Under the pieces are notes generated by a model. It was not told the origin of the DNA and made no database searches. It saw only the letters and a list, made by a program, of their open reading frames with translations. This document shows positions 21,893 through 32,182 of a DNA stretch of 64,000 nucleotides, piece by piece (the stretch's first letter is position 1; each line of letters opens with the position of its first letter). Origin of the DNA: Symbiodinium natans (Eukaryota > Sar > Dinophyceae > Suessiales > Symbiodiniaceae); assembly GCA_905221605.1 (NCBI GenBank), contig CAJNDS010002401.1, positions 45,001 through 109,000 on the forward strand, given 5' to 3'. The translations under genes were made by a program, and so were the position numbers.

Positions 21893-22061
21893 TCGGAACA
21901 TCAGCGCGGAGACGCTAGAGATCCAGCGTGCGTGCATTCTATGCGGCATGCAGAGACTGGGAGATCGAAAACGCTCGGGATTTGGTGTCATGAGAAGTTT
22001 TGTCGACCTAAGCTTCTGTGTCGACATGCTCCCAATTTCCCCTATGACCCCGAAATTGTAG
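21893..22061 (+). CDS. Probable C-terminal exon, protein unidentified
   Basis: After the pyrimidine-rich acceptor TATCTCCCCAACAG, the frame runs 55 codons to a stop: RNISAETLEIQRACILCGMQ, RLGDRKRSGFGVMRSFVDLS and FCVDMLPISPMTPKL. Normal composition; no family recognised. Confidence 0.65.
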
Positions 22062-22186
22062 TCCTGAACAGCCAGATACTCCGATGTGAACCCTAAACCC
22101 TTAACCCCATACCCCAAACCCTTAACCCCAAACCCCAAACCCCAAACCCCAAACCCTAAACCCTAAACCCAAAACCCATCTTCAAG

Positions 22187-22336
22187 ATGGCCACAGCTCC
22201 CCAAAGCACATGTTGGGCACCCAATCTCCACCTCCGACAGCTGCTTTCTCTTATGATGAAGCTCGAAGGCCAAGGCTCAGAGAGGCTAAGCCCCTCCCCG
22301 GAGTGTCAAAATACATGCCCCAAAAGTACAGTATAG
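22187..22336 (+). CDS. Small ORF or exon
   Basis: ATG-initiated 49-codon frame: MATAPQSTCWAPNLHLRQLL, SLMMKLEGQGSERLSPSPEC and QNTCPKSTV, ending at TAG just before a TTTAGGG array. The preceding TTCAAG could instead be an acceptor. Confidence 0.5.
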   Translation: MATAPQSTCWAPNLHLRQLLSLMMKLEGQGSERLSPSPECQNTCPKSTV

Positions 22337-22390
22337 AGTTTAGGGTTTAGGGTTTAGGGTTTAGGGTTTAGGGTTTAGGGTTTAGGGTTA
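22330..22390. repeat. TTTAGGG array
   Basis: Eight units after the stop codon at 22334-22336. Confidence 0.93.
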
Positions 22391-22904
22391 GTATGATGCA
22401 ATGTAGTGATCGTGATAATAAGCGCCGCGCTTGTAGTGATAACGATGAATCGTAATACTTGTAGTGAAAACACTACCATGAGCAATCGTAATATTGGCAA
22501 TGGCGGTTAGCATTCGCAACCAAAGTCTTCATCGTAGTCATAGTCATAGTCAAAATCATAGTCATAGTCGTAGTCGTAGTCGTCAGAGCCATAAGCGCAT
22601 TAAAAATGCGCTCAACATACGAAAGAATGCCTATCAAGGTCGTGTTTCGCTGGGACTTTCTTTCCCTTAGGTTAGTTGGCTTTCATCTTATTTCATCTAT
22701 GTTTAATATCATTATGTATTATTGCTTTATTTCTTATTTTTTCCTGTGTTGTGTGTGTGTGTGTGCTTTTTGTTTAAGGGTTTCAGGTTTCGGGCGTGGA
22801 TGCAATTTCTCGGGTGGGCTTCTCCGGGCCTGGAAAACCCGAATACCCCTGTGAGCTCTGCAGGTCTCACCCCCTTCGTTGGCTCAAGATTCTAAGACTA
22901 ACAT

Positions 22905-23092
22905 ATTATTAATATTATTATCATTATTATTATTTTAGTAGTAGTAGTCGTCGTCGTCGTCGTCGTGGTCGTCGCGGTCGTCGCGGTCGTCGTGGTCGTC
23001 GTGGTCGCCGTGGTCGCCGTGGTCGTCGTGGTCGTCGTGGTCGTCGTGGTCGTCGTGGTCGTCGTGGTCGTTGTCGTCGTCGTCGTCGTCGC
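22905..23092. repeat. AT-rich then GTC/TCG trinucleotide microsatellite
   Basis: ATTATT-type repeat (22905-22935) passing into TCG/GTC triplets to 23092. It yields spurious poly-Thr, Asp and Val ORFs. Confidence 0.95.
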
Positions 23093-23345
23093 CATATTTC
23101 TGCGTATGTGGTCTACAGAGGATGCAAACCCAAATCAAGTGACGAATGGTACTACTGGGTGGACTGGGCGTCCTAGGACTCAGACCCCCAAACGCCGGCA
23201 TATGCCCGGCCGCAGCCACGCCGTGAGCTCAGTACGAGCTGCGCCGGTGCTCAAGGACACGCCGCCGGTAGCGGGTGACCTGTTCGGGTGCGTGCTCGGC
23301 GCCGACAGCCTAAACCGCAGGAGTGAAACCCTAAACCCCCATTAA
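23091..23345 (+). CDS. Possible exon(s) after microsatellite
   Basis: Two plus frames are protein-like: one with VYRGCKPKSSDEWYYWVDWA (GC donor possible at TGG|GCGTCC), the other with VLKDTPPVAGDLFGCVLGAD at 23245-23310. They may be consecutive exons. Confidence 0.42.
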   Translation, partial: AIFLRMWSTEDANPNQVTNGTTGWTGRPRTQTPKRRHMPGRSHAVSSVRAAPVLKDTPPVAGDLFGCVLGADSLNRRSETLNPH

Positions 23346-23630
23346 GCCCTGCAGTTAAAAGGCCAAACCCGAGTTGTATCCCATATAAACCCTGCCCGAA
23401 CTCACCGAAAACGGCTAACTCTACCATTATAACCGACTCACTAGCCCAGCAACTACAAAACCTCACGCCTAAGCTCCAAGCTTGAGGTTTCGATTCCTTC
23501 GACGCCTCCCGAACTCGCACTCGATGTAGGATTAAGGGTGGAGGGGCCCAAGGCTTCGGGCCTTGGGCTTCAAGAAGACCATTTGAGGTTTCTGCTGAGA
23601 AGCTTTGCGCTTTTCACCTTTTTAACCGCC

Positions 23631-23726
23631 CCAAAAAAGTTGGAAGCCTTTTTAAGGACAAACAGTGCTGGGATTCCCTATACTTTAAACTTCGGGATTG
23701 AAGCTATTAAGTTTCCAACTTTTTGG
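23631..23726. mobile_element. Short inverted-repeat element, AAGTTGGAA family
   Basis: CCAAAAAAGTTGGAA ... TTCCAACTTTTTGG. Internal GGGATTCCCTATACTTTAAA resembles GGGATTCCCTTTAGTAACCC of the copy at 63875-63992. Confidence 0.8.
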
Positions 23727-23889
23727 CTTCTACTATAAAACCAACCAGGAAGGGTTGAGGGTTGTGGGGTTTAAGGTCGCGACTTCGGGTTCAGGGTTCT
23801 GAAGCCACCACCTCAAGTTAGGGTATCGCTTTTGGGCTGTCCTCCACTTAGTCTACCGACTTGCTTCAGCAAGCCTAAAACCCCAGAAC

Positions 23890-23944
23890 CTCCACCCGCC
23901 CCACGCCGCCTTCATGCCTCGGCCGGTCTTCATCCAAGTCTTGC
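23890..23944 (-). CDS. Probable exon, protein unidentified
   Basis: Eighteen codons QDLDEDRPRHEGGVGRVE between GGCTAG and GAG|GTTCTG. Acidic/basic composition; ends in phase 0. Downstream, 24090-24020 may hold another exon (DPVQTTPAFAAGASPRLRGG). Confidence 0.6.
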
Positions 23945-24241
23945 CTAGCCAGACAGTTCACAGGTTTTTAGGGTATCATGGTCAGTCAGTTCGAATTGCG
24001 GGTCCTCCTTGCACCCCCCAAACGAGGACCACCTCTAAGTCTGGGTGAGGCTCCCGCTGCAAAGGCTGGAGTGGTCTGGACGGGATCAAGCAAGGATCAA
24101 GCAATGTAGGGTCCTTGTATGCAATGTAGGGTCCTGTTGTTCAGAACAAACTTCATCGACCTTATTTGAGAACAAGTAGGGATCACAAGGGAAGTCTACT
24201 GGGCAGTCGTTTCGATCCCCACCATAAGCCTAAAGCCTGCA

Positions 24242-27200
24242 TCGCTTCTTCCCTCCCGCGGTTGCAGTGAAGCGGCGGATGTCCACGGCCAGCCGGAAGA
24301 CGATGACCTCCACCTTTGCTCAGGGTGTGTGGGGAGGGGAGACTTATACACTTAATTACGGAATGTGTGTAGAATATGTGGGTGTTTACGATATTAGGGG
24401 GACCTCATTGGTGTCCTTATGTTAGGGGGATCCGACTATTTGGGGGTCTATTTTACGGGTCCCCTGTTTTCGTGAACCCCCATGTAACCCTAAACCCTAA
24501 ACCGTAAACCCTAAACCCCAAACCCTAGCAATGTTTTACAGAAGCTGCCATCCAGGCCGCCGCATCGATCACTTCCTGGAGCGCCGCCCCTGGCCAGGGC
24601 CCCTGCTCGTCCGCCTCTTTTTTCTTACTGCGCTGTTTGGGTTTAGGGTTTAGGGTTTAGGGTTTAGGGTTTAGGGTTTAGGGTTTAGGGTTTAGGGTTT
24701 AGGGTTTAGGGTTTAGGGCTTACGGCTCAGGGCTTAGCGTTTAGGGTGTAGGGCTTTGGGGGGGGGAGTTCATTCTTGCAAGGTTTCTTTTATCATGTTT
24801 GCTGCTGGGTTTAGGGCCTTTAAAGCTTGCAAGGATTTCAGAACTTTTTGGTCTAGGGCGAACTTTGTACCATTGCGCTTTGCGCGCCTGTGTCAGCGTG
24901 TGCCATGGTGCCTGCATATTTTTGCGTAGAAACAGATGCCAGCTTCTGGGGATGTGGTCCCCTGTCAAACTTGCGGTGAGCGATGCTTGGAAGCAACCTC
25001 AATCCAACACGGAAACTGAAAGCCCTTCCTTTCCGCCTGAACCCATGAATGGGTGAATGATAACGACATGGCAAAAGGGATCTGAAGAGGGGTGGCAAGC
25101 TATTCTATCTCAGCCAGGGTCTGGAGTTGTGGTTGCCGGTAACCCTTCCGTAAACTTGGGATCTGTTCTACGAAGGATAGGAAAGAAACCGTGTGTCTAC
25201 CCGTCTCACAATGCGTTTCAGCGCCTATCCATGAGACTGAGAGCATCCCCCGTCTGAAGACATGCAGCTTCTGATGTCGGGGCGGGGCTATTTCAGACCA
25301 GCCTAAGCTTCTTAATCATACCATGCCTTGACAAGGCGATTTATGTTCAGCTATGGACTGCTTAGGGTTTTTACCCAGAGAAATTAGGGTATTGGGTTTC
25401 AAGGCTGGTTTCGGGGGATGGGTGGGCGCTGAACACAACTTGCCCTGCGCAAGGGCTTGAAAACTGCCTCCCGAACGATCTGATGTCCGAGCCCTAAACC
25501 CTAAACCCTAAACCCCAAAGGCCCAAAGGCCCCGATGGAAGGCCCGAGCCTGGCTGACCTCCCAGGCATCTTGCAGCCGGTGCAGCAGCACCATGAGGTC
25601 GGTCAGATGGCCCTGCTGCGAGGGCGTTCTCAGGTCTCAAGGGTTTAGGGTTTAGGGTTTGGGGTTTAGGGTTTGGGGTTTGGAGTTTAGGGTTTGGAGT
25701 TTAGGGTTGAGGGTTTAGGGTTTAGGGTGCAGGGTTTAGGGTTTAGAGTTTAGTGGGTGTAGGGTTTAGGGTTTGGAGTTTAGGCGTGTAGATTTAGGGT
25801 TTAGGGCTTAGGGGGTGTAGATTGATTGTTTGGGGTTTAGGGGGTGTAGATTTAGGGTTTGGGGTTTAGGGGTGTAGATTTAGGGTTTGGGGTTTGGGGG
25901 GTGTAGATTTAGGGTTTAGGGTTTAGGGGGTGTAGACTTAGGGTTTAGGGTTTAGGGGGTGTAGATTTAGGATTTACCAAAGCCCGGTGTTCGGGGTTTA
26001 CGTAGGGTTTAGGGCCCGAAGATTGGAATCTCCATCGCGCGTGCGAGGCATCTTTCTTACTTACCTTAACTTAATCGGGGGCCACGCTGCATTTGCATCG
26101 CTTCTGGGATTGACAATACGGAGCCTGCCAGATGAATTATGGTCCCGAGAAAGGCGAGAGAACGAGGGACTAATCGCTTCGAAGCCCCCGAATCTCCCAG
26201 TCTCATCCTGATGTTCAAAGCTTCGTGTCTTGGGGTTTACCCCAATGGAGCTGTCCTAAATCCGCAAACCCTTCACCCTAAACCCTAAACCCTAAACCCC
26301 AATACACATCCTAAACCCACGCGGCCCCAGGGATGTGCCTGATGGCTCTGCGCCTCCGCAATCATGCGGGCTTTGATGGCCTCCAGAACCTCGCGCCATT
26401 TTAGGGTTTAGGGTTTAGGGTTTAGGGTTTAGGGTTTAGGGTTTAGGGAACCCTTTCAGGGATTAAGTTCTGAGCAAGGACAAGCTGCCGCCCCCTCAGA
26501 TCAGTTTGGGCTTCCTGCACCTGCACCCAAGGCATTTCGGGTTGGCCTGAGAAGAAGAGGAAATTCGGGGGTAGGGATTTGACCGTCTTGGGGTATCATC
26601 ATGAAATCAGAATGAAGAGGCCTGTGGGCCCCCTGCTCTAGGGGTTGCAGGGTTTGGGATTCCAATTCCACTTCACTTCACTGAGAGTGAAGCTGTCGGC
26701 CATGAACAGCACCAAAGGATCCCTAAGCAAAGGCCGCAGCGCCAAGGCCCTCCAGCAATAAGCATGCGAGTAATCATAGTCTTCGTAGCAGGAGTAGGAG
26801 CAAACGTAGTAGTAACAGCAACAAGAGCAGCAATAACTATAGAGGTAACAATAAGAACAGCAGCAGCAACATCAAGAAGCAATATCATACAGTACCAGAA
26901 TCACGACAAATAGCGATAATTCTCACTACAGTTGAACACGACAAAGACTGATAACTCAGTCTTTCTCATGCACTGTCCCTCTCGCCATGAGCAGGACTTG
27001 AGCACTACAGGGTTTCCAGGGTCAGAGAACCAGCCGCAAGCCCCCAAGAGTAGGCTATAACAGGTGCAAAAAACTTAAGCAACCCTCCCCCTCCTCCTCC
27101 CCTCCCCAAACCCCAAACCCTAAGCCCTTAGCCCTCAGCCTTAACTACCCCTTACCCAAAGAACAGCCCTTAAATCAGGGTTGGCCTAGAAGCCCTGGTG

Positions 27201-29877
27201 CCTGAAGCCAGATGCCCTCATCTGCCCCCAAGTCTTGGACCAGCTGCTCCGCGTAGGTCAAGGCCTTGGGGGGGCCAGAACAACACCCCAAACACTAAAC
27301 CCTAAACCCTAAACCCTAAACCCTAAACCCAAGAAGCCCTGTGGCAGGGGTCCGCGAAGCCCTCACAAAATCAACCAAGCCAGACCAACTATTTGCTCAA
27401 GAACCCCCCCGAAAAAACAAACAATAGTCCCTATATTACCCTTACAGGAAGAACATTTTAAAGTTTTTGGGGTTTAGGGTTTAGGGTTCAGAGTTTAGGG
27501 TTTAGGGTCTAAGAAACCCCAAACTGGGGGTTTCTTAAGAGCAGATGGTAGAAGCTTCGCCCCGAGCTGCGCAGAGGCCGTGTTTGCACTGATGGCAAAG
27601 CTGCTCCAAGCTAAAGCCTCGGCATTGCCGGGGTTTAGGGTTTAGGGTTTAGGGTTTAGGGTTGAGGGTTTAGAGTTTAGGGTTTAGGGTTCAGGTTTTT
27701 TTGGGGGTCCCTTCAAGGGGATTCTATTCTATTTCGGGTATAAATGGGGTTCCCCTCTTTTGGGAAAGGACCATTTTAAGGATTGCTTGGGCTGTCTTGG
27801 GCCGGTCGCGTCTTCACACTACTGCGGGCCTGCGCGACCTTACCGAGCACACCTTGAAACCCTAACCCCCAAACTCGAAACCTAACACATAGAAGGAACC
27901 TAAACCCAAAACCCTAAACCCTAAACCCTAAAACCTAAACCCTACATCCTGAGCCCTTTACCTTGAATGGGCAAGCTCCACGCCAGGGTGCGCGAGACCA
28001 GCACCATGCACAGCTCAGCCTCACTGTGCGGTTTCGCCTGGTCAGAGTCCTCAAGGTTTAGGACTTATGGGGTTTAGGATTCAGGGTTGTGGGTTTAGAG
28101 TTTAGGGTTCAGGTGTGTGGGCTTAGCGATGCTTAAGGTTGGGGCCTTTACTATAGGGTTTGGGGTTTAGGGTTGTGGGGCTTCTCTTTCGGGATGTTTT
28201 GGGTTTAGGCTGACCCTAGGGTCTTATCCCTAAACCCTCAACCCTAAAACCTAGGATGGGTTCGTGTTTTTCAGGGAGCCGCTTAGGGTTTAGGGTTTAA
28301 GCACCTACCCTATGGCTCACTTTCTAGCACCCATGAACCTTCCAGTTAAGAACCCTAAACCCTAAGGAAGCTGGCAGTCAACTGGCGTTTCTGCCAACGT
28401 CTGCTGGTGCTGTGATCACGCCTATTGTCCCTACTTTGGAGTAGACCCTGGAAAAAAGTATAAACTTTCTAGGTATAAGTAGCTATAATTAGTAACCCAA
28501 CCCCCAAACAAGTCTTAAAGTATAGTACTCAAAAACTCAGCATTGTTGTGGGATCTAATGACCCCTTTGAAGACCCGCACATGATGGAGAGACCCGGGAT
28601 GGGAGGAGCTTCGGGGTGGGGATCTTAAGGCTTGCACCGCATAAGGCTGTTATGAGGGTTCAGGGTTCAGGGTTTCGGGTTTAGGGTATGCAAAGAAAGA
28701 CGTGCAGAAGGCCCGTGGGGGCAAAAAAGCCACCTGAAGCTTCCTCCCTACACCTCCAAACCCCCGAAACGCGGGGAGACCTGGCCCTACAAGTAAGTCC
28801 AAAGCTGAGCTGCGCAAGAGCCCCCGCATGTTCTTTGAGGAAGGGCAACGATAGATATATCCAAAAAAAAGCACAGCCCAGGGCACAGATTAAGCGCGGA
28901 CTAACTCTGAACCTCCAAACCCTAAGCACCCTCAAGCCCTTGAAGACCAGCCTCCAAACACTTCCCCAAAGGCCCAACAATCCCTCAGATCCCAAACCAT
29001 CACCTTGAGCCCCTATGCCTACGCCCCTAAACCCCTAAAATCCAAAACCCCTGTAAACCCCTATTAAACCCCCCCCCCCCCCCCCCCTTAGAAACCCCTA
29101 TAACCCCTATAAAACCTTTAAATAAACCCGCCCCCAAACCCCTGCAAAGCCCCAATAAACCCCTATAAAACCCCTATACACCCCTATAAAACCCGTATAA
29201 ACCCTATAGAAACCCGCCCCAAACCCCTATAAACCTGCAAGAAACCCTCAAAGCTCCTTGGTAGGCACCTGCAGGAGATGCTGCAGAAGTGTGCAGCCGT
29301 CAAAGAGGGTCTTGTCCCAAAGGCTTGGGCTCACCTGATAGGTTTAGGGTTTAGGGTTTAGGGTTCAGGGTTCAGGGACTTGGGTTCACCTGACTGGGGC
29401 GAAGGGCTCCATGGGGTTAGGTGTCGTAGTGAAGGGCTTGCAAGGGTTGAGGGCTTGAACAGTTCAAGGTTTTGCATGAAAAGGGCCTGCCTAAACCCTA
29501 AACTGCCAGCACGTTTGACTTGACGAGTTTCAAGGCCTGTGGGTGGTTATAAGTAGAGTTTCAGGTTTAGGGTTTAGGGTTCAGGGTCACAAGTGCCCTT
29601 CAACTGAGGTGAGAAAGCTATCATCTAGACCCTAATCTCACAGTTGCCCTACTTACAAGCCCCTGCTACAACTACCGATGACCCAAGCACAGCCCCCTGC
29701 ACCCGAAACCCTAAACCCTAAACCCTAAGCCCTAAACCCTAAACCCTAAACCCTAAGCCCTAAACCCTAAACCCTAAACTCCCCAAACAAAAAATGCTTG
29801 GGGGCCTCATGCCGTGCGAGGAGGGCGAGACCGACTGCTGCGTGGGACCTGGTCATGAGAGCAGCCAGAGTCTGGAG
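24242..29877 (-). CDS. Large gene with ten phase-compatible exons; family unknown
   Basis: Exons: 29877-29806, 29334-29269, 28049-27962, 27852-27803, 27617-27573, 27264-27202, 26389-26321, 25615-25514, 24632-24540, 24313-about 24242. Sample peptides in order: LQTLAALMTRSHAAVGLALL; VSPSLWDKTLFDGCTLLQHL; DSDQAKPHSEAELCMVLVSR; ALTYAEQLVQDLGADEGIWL; VLEAIKARMIAEAQSHQAHP; QGHLTDLMVLLHRLQDAWEV; RSKKKEADEQGPWPGAALQE; VEVIVFRLAVDIRRFTATAG. All nine junctions agree in phase, with GT or GC donors and AG acceptors. Introns are 109-1219 bp and hold telomere-type arrays and short inverted-repeat elements. Mostly alpha-helical, with no catalytic motif I can name. It may continue upstream into the exons at 30.5-36.9 kb. 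An extra exon in the 1.2-kb second intron is possible. Confidence 0.78.
24375..24484. mobile_element. Inverted-repeat element inside an intron, CATGTGGGGGTT family
   Basis: TATGTGGGTGTTTACGATAT ... GTGAACCCCCATG. Lies within the intron between 24540 and 24313. Related to 63283-63396 by its ends and by TATTAGGGG. Confidence 0.65.
24642..24718. repeat. Pure TTTAGGG array in an intron
   Basis: Eleven units just upstream (minus sense) of the exon beginning at 24632; the acceptor is AAACAG. Confidence 0.95.
25645..25978. repeat. Long degenerate telomere-type array
   Basis: Over 330 bp of GGGTTTA/GGGTTTG units interleaved with a GGGGTGTAGATTTA higher-order motif repeated about seven times. Confidence 0.92.
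28329..28350. repeat. Copy of the CCCATGAACCTTC dispersed motif
   Basis: Short conserved end of an element family, also at 16937, 17931 and 62631. Confidence 0.6.
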
Positions 29878-29885
29878 CTTTTGAT

Positions 29886-29967
29886 GGGTTTAGGGTTTAG
29901 GGTTTAGGGTTTAGGGTTTAGGGTTTAGGGTTTAGGGTTTAGGGTTTAGGGTTTAGGGTTTAGGGTT
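29886..29967. repeat. Pure TTTAGGG array
   Basis: About eleven units immediately upstream (minus sense) of the exon at 29877; the exon follows CCCATCAAAAG. Confidence 0.96.
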
Positions 29968-30544
29968 TTGGGCTTACGCAAAGAGTGAAGTAGTCAGGAG
30001 TCAGGGAGCTGTGATACCTTCATATCCCACCCTGCGTAGCCTTAAGGTATTATGCAGGGAACCAGTTCCCTAAGAACCAGTAAGTTAAGGGGTTTAGGGT
30101 TTAGATGCGCTTGGGGTTTAGGGTTTAGGGGTAACCCTACGGATGTAGGACTGAACTATTGGGTCTGCGATGAAGTTGAAGGGTCCTCAGCCCGAAACCC
30201 TCAACCTGAAACCTAAATCTCACTTCATCAATCCGCGGACCTCTCCAATCCTTGCAGATCACATGGTAACTTCCCTAGATTAGGGCGCCATTTTGGGGTC
30301 CTTACTATAAGGCGGCCCCTCTAAATTAAAAAACCCTAATCCATAAAAATCTAAACCCTGAACCCGAAAACCCTAAAACCCTAAAACCCTAAAACCCTAA
30401 AACCCCCAAACCCCCGAACCCCCAAACCCCCAAGCCCCCAAACCCCCAAAGCCCTAAACCCCTAAACCCTAAAAAGCCCCTAAACCCTAAACCCCTAAAA
30501 AAACCCTATAAACCCTAAAGCGACTTGGACTCGTCGCCCAGGCG

Positions 30545-30609
30545 CCTCTTTCGGTCCTTCTGGCCGGGACGGTTGAGGCCGGCACCTTAAAGAGCTGGCT
30601 CATCGGCTT
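30545..30609 (-). CDS. Possible exon, basic peptide
   Basis: After TTTAAG, the frame reads AGLNRPGQKDRKRRLGDESK. A GC donor (TC|GCTTTAGG) is possible. The plus strand also has an open frame, so this is tentative. Confidence 0.42.
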
Positions 30610-30611
30610 GC

Positions 30612-30704
30612 GGTTTAGGGTTTAGGGTTTAGGGTTTAGGGTTTAGGGTTTAGGGTTTAGGGTTTAGGGTTTAGGGTTTAGGGTTTAGGGTTTAGGGTTT
30701 AGGG
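30612..30704. repeat. Pure TTTAGGG array
   Basis: About thirteen perfect units. Confidence 0.97.
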
Positions 30705-30754
30705 CTCACGGTTTAGGCTTTAGGTTAAGCTTGAGACTTTAGGTTCGGTTTACA

Positions 30755-30892
30755 TTGGGATGTTCCCTTATACTAACAGTCCTTGTTAGGGATTACAACA
30801 GGGGGGGGGGGTAGTATAATGCCCATTAAGGAGTTTTGGGGTTTAGGGTTTAGGGTTTAGGGTTTAGGGATAGTGTAAGGGGGAACATCCCG
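30755..30892. mobile_element. GGGATGTTCCC element interrupted by telomere repeat
   Basis: TTGGGATGTTCCCTTATACT ... GGGGGAACATCCC. The internal region carries four TTTAGGG units (30839-30869) and a G tract, suggesting telomere-type sequence inserted into or captured by the element. Confidence 0.75.
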
Positions 30893-31151
30893 AGCTTTGC
30901 AGCAGAAAAGACCATCAAGAAGTGGCTGGGTTGACAGGTTTGGAGTGCCTCGAAGAGTGGGCTTGGCTTAGGGTGCTCCGATACTCCCCTTTCTACCAAG
31001 CCATAGCAACAGAAGATTTGTAATGCTCCCTTGGCTGCAGCAAAACAAGAATGAAACACAATCCCCGAGCAGAGTATGGAGAGAATAGGTTTAGGTGCTC
31101 ACCAGGGAGAGTTGAGGAACCCAAGGGCCGAGTGTTGGGATTCCGGGTGCA

Positions 31152-31234
31152 CCTGAGTTTTTTTCCTGGTGGCGGTGCCCTTGCTGGACCTTTTGGGGGC
31201 CGAGGTTTTGCTCTATGGCTTCGCAGCGACATTT
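31152..31234 (-). CDS. Possible exon, basic Pro-rich peptide
   Basis: MSLRSHRAKPRPPKGPARAP then PPGKKLR, ending AG|GTGCACC (GT donor). It could be an N-terminal exon. Confidence 0.42.
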
Positions 31235-31324
31235 TTGGGTTTAGGGTTCAGGGTTTAGGGTTTGGGGTTTAGGGATTAGGGTTTAGGAAGTTTAGGTTAG
31301 GGGTTCAAAGCACACGTTTGCGCA

Positions 31325-31414
31325 GCCTGGCGGCAGTAGAAGAATGCAGGGATGGAAAGGCGCCGCTTCCGATCGGACACCACGCTCTCAACCACCTCTG
31401 CGGCATGGGACCCT
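31325..31414 (-). CDS. Probable exon, protein unidentified
   Basis: After AGTATTTAG: SHAAEVVESVVSDRKRRLSI then PAFFYCRQ, with a GC donor at CAG|GCTGCG. Strongly protein-like and on the same strand as the flanking gene models. Confidence 0.65.
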
Positions 31415-31590
31415 AAATACTAAAAACCCCTAAGCACCCAAGAGTAACCTAGGCATAATTAAAGGGTACCTCTTTTTGGTTTAAAGGGGCTTGTAAGGGA
31501 ACCTTAGCCAGGGAAAAAAGGGGAACATGGGCCTGCTCTGGGTCCTAGCGCCTACGTCCTAAACCCGAACCACAGGTTCAAGTCTAACAT

Positions 31591-31687
31591 CTATACTCCC
31601 CTTAGAACCGTATAATTTTCTTCATATCACTTTGGGTTTTATATAAGCAAAAAACTTTTAAGAAAGTAATTCCCAAGGGGGATATAG
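31591..31687. mobile_element. Short inverted-repeat element, CTATACTCCCCTT family
   Basis: CTATACTCCCCTTAGAAC ... AATTCCCAAGGGGGATATAG. Flanks ACAT and GCAT match at three of four positions. Close relative at 41823-41886. Confidence 0.8.
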
Positions 31688-31695
31688 GCATGGGC

Positions 31696-32110
31696 TCATG
31701 CCAACATCCTAAGCTCTGAAGCCCCAGCAGTTTGAGAGGAGGTTGTCCCTTCGGAGGTTGGAAAGTGATAGCGGACAAGCATAACGGGTAGAGCTATGGT
31801 GGATGATGAACCGATACATGGATGTTCAAACTGGGAGAGCAATCGCAGATCATGGGGAAGGAAAGTAAGGTAATGGGATGGTAGTGACACATCCGGAGGC
31901 GTGCTCGGAATTGCCATTCTGGCAATGAGTGATGCAGTGGAGAAGAACAATGAACATTCATACGGATGCTGATAGACACGTTATTCTACCGGATAGAAAC
32001 TCATAGTCGATGACGATACTGGATACTGGTACTGACTGAGGAGGATGAATCTGATTCTGGAGAGCAGTTATGGGATAGCGATATCGGGTCTATTAGGTCA
32101 TGCTACTGGA
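31696..32110. other. Unassigned, telomere-free stretch
   Basis: The ORF at 31696-31950 on the minus strand has ordinary composition but no splice support. Confidence 0.4.
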
Positions 32111-32182
32111 CTAGCCATGTGTGAGATTCTAGCCACGCACACTACACCGTAGCCCTAAACCCTAGACCCCAAACCCTTGTAC

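Noticed and set aside
22879-22888. TTGGCTCAAG, matching the last ten bases of the dinoflagellate spliced leader
   Set aside because: Ten bases can match by chance in 128 kb of both strands, and the upstream leader sequence is absent, so it is not good evidence for a reinserted transcript.
22898-23345. Poly-Thr, Asp and Val ORFs near 23 kb
   Set aside because: Produced by a GTC/TCG microsatellite.
28688-29008. Basic plus-strand ORF and two K-rich snippets near 28.7-28.85 kb
   Set aside because: Purine-rich strand gives Lys/Glu-rich frames by chance; both strands are open and no phase-consistent partner was found.
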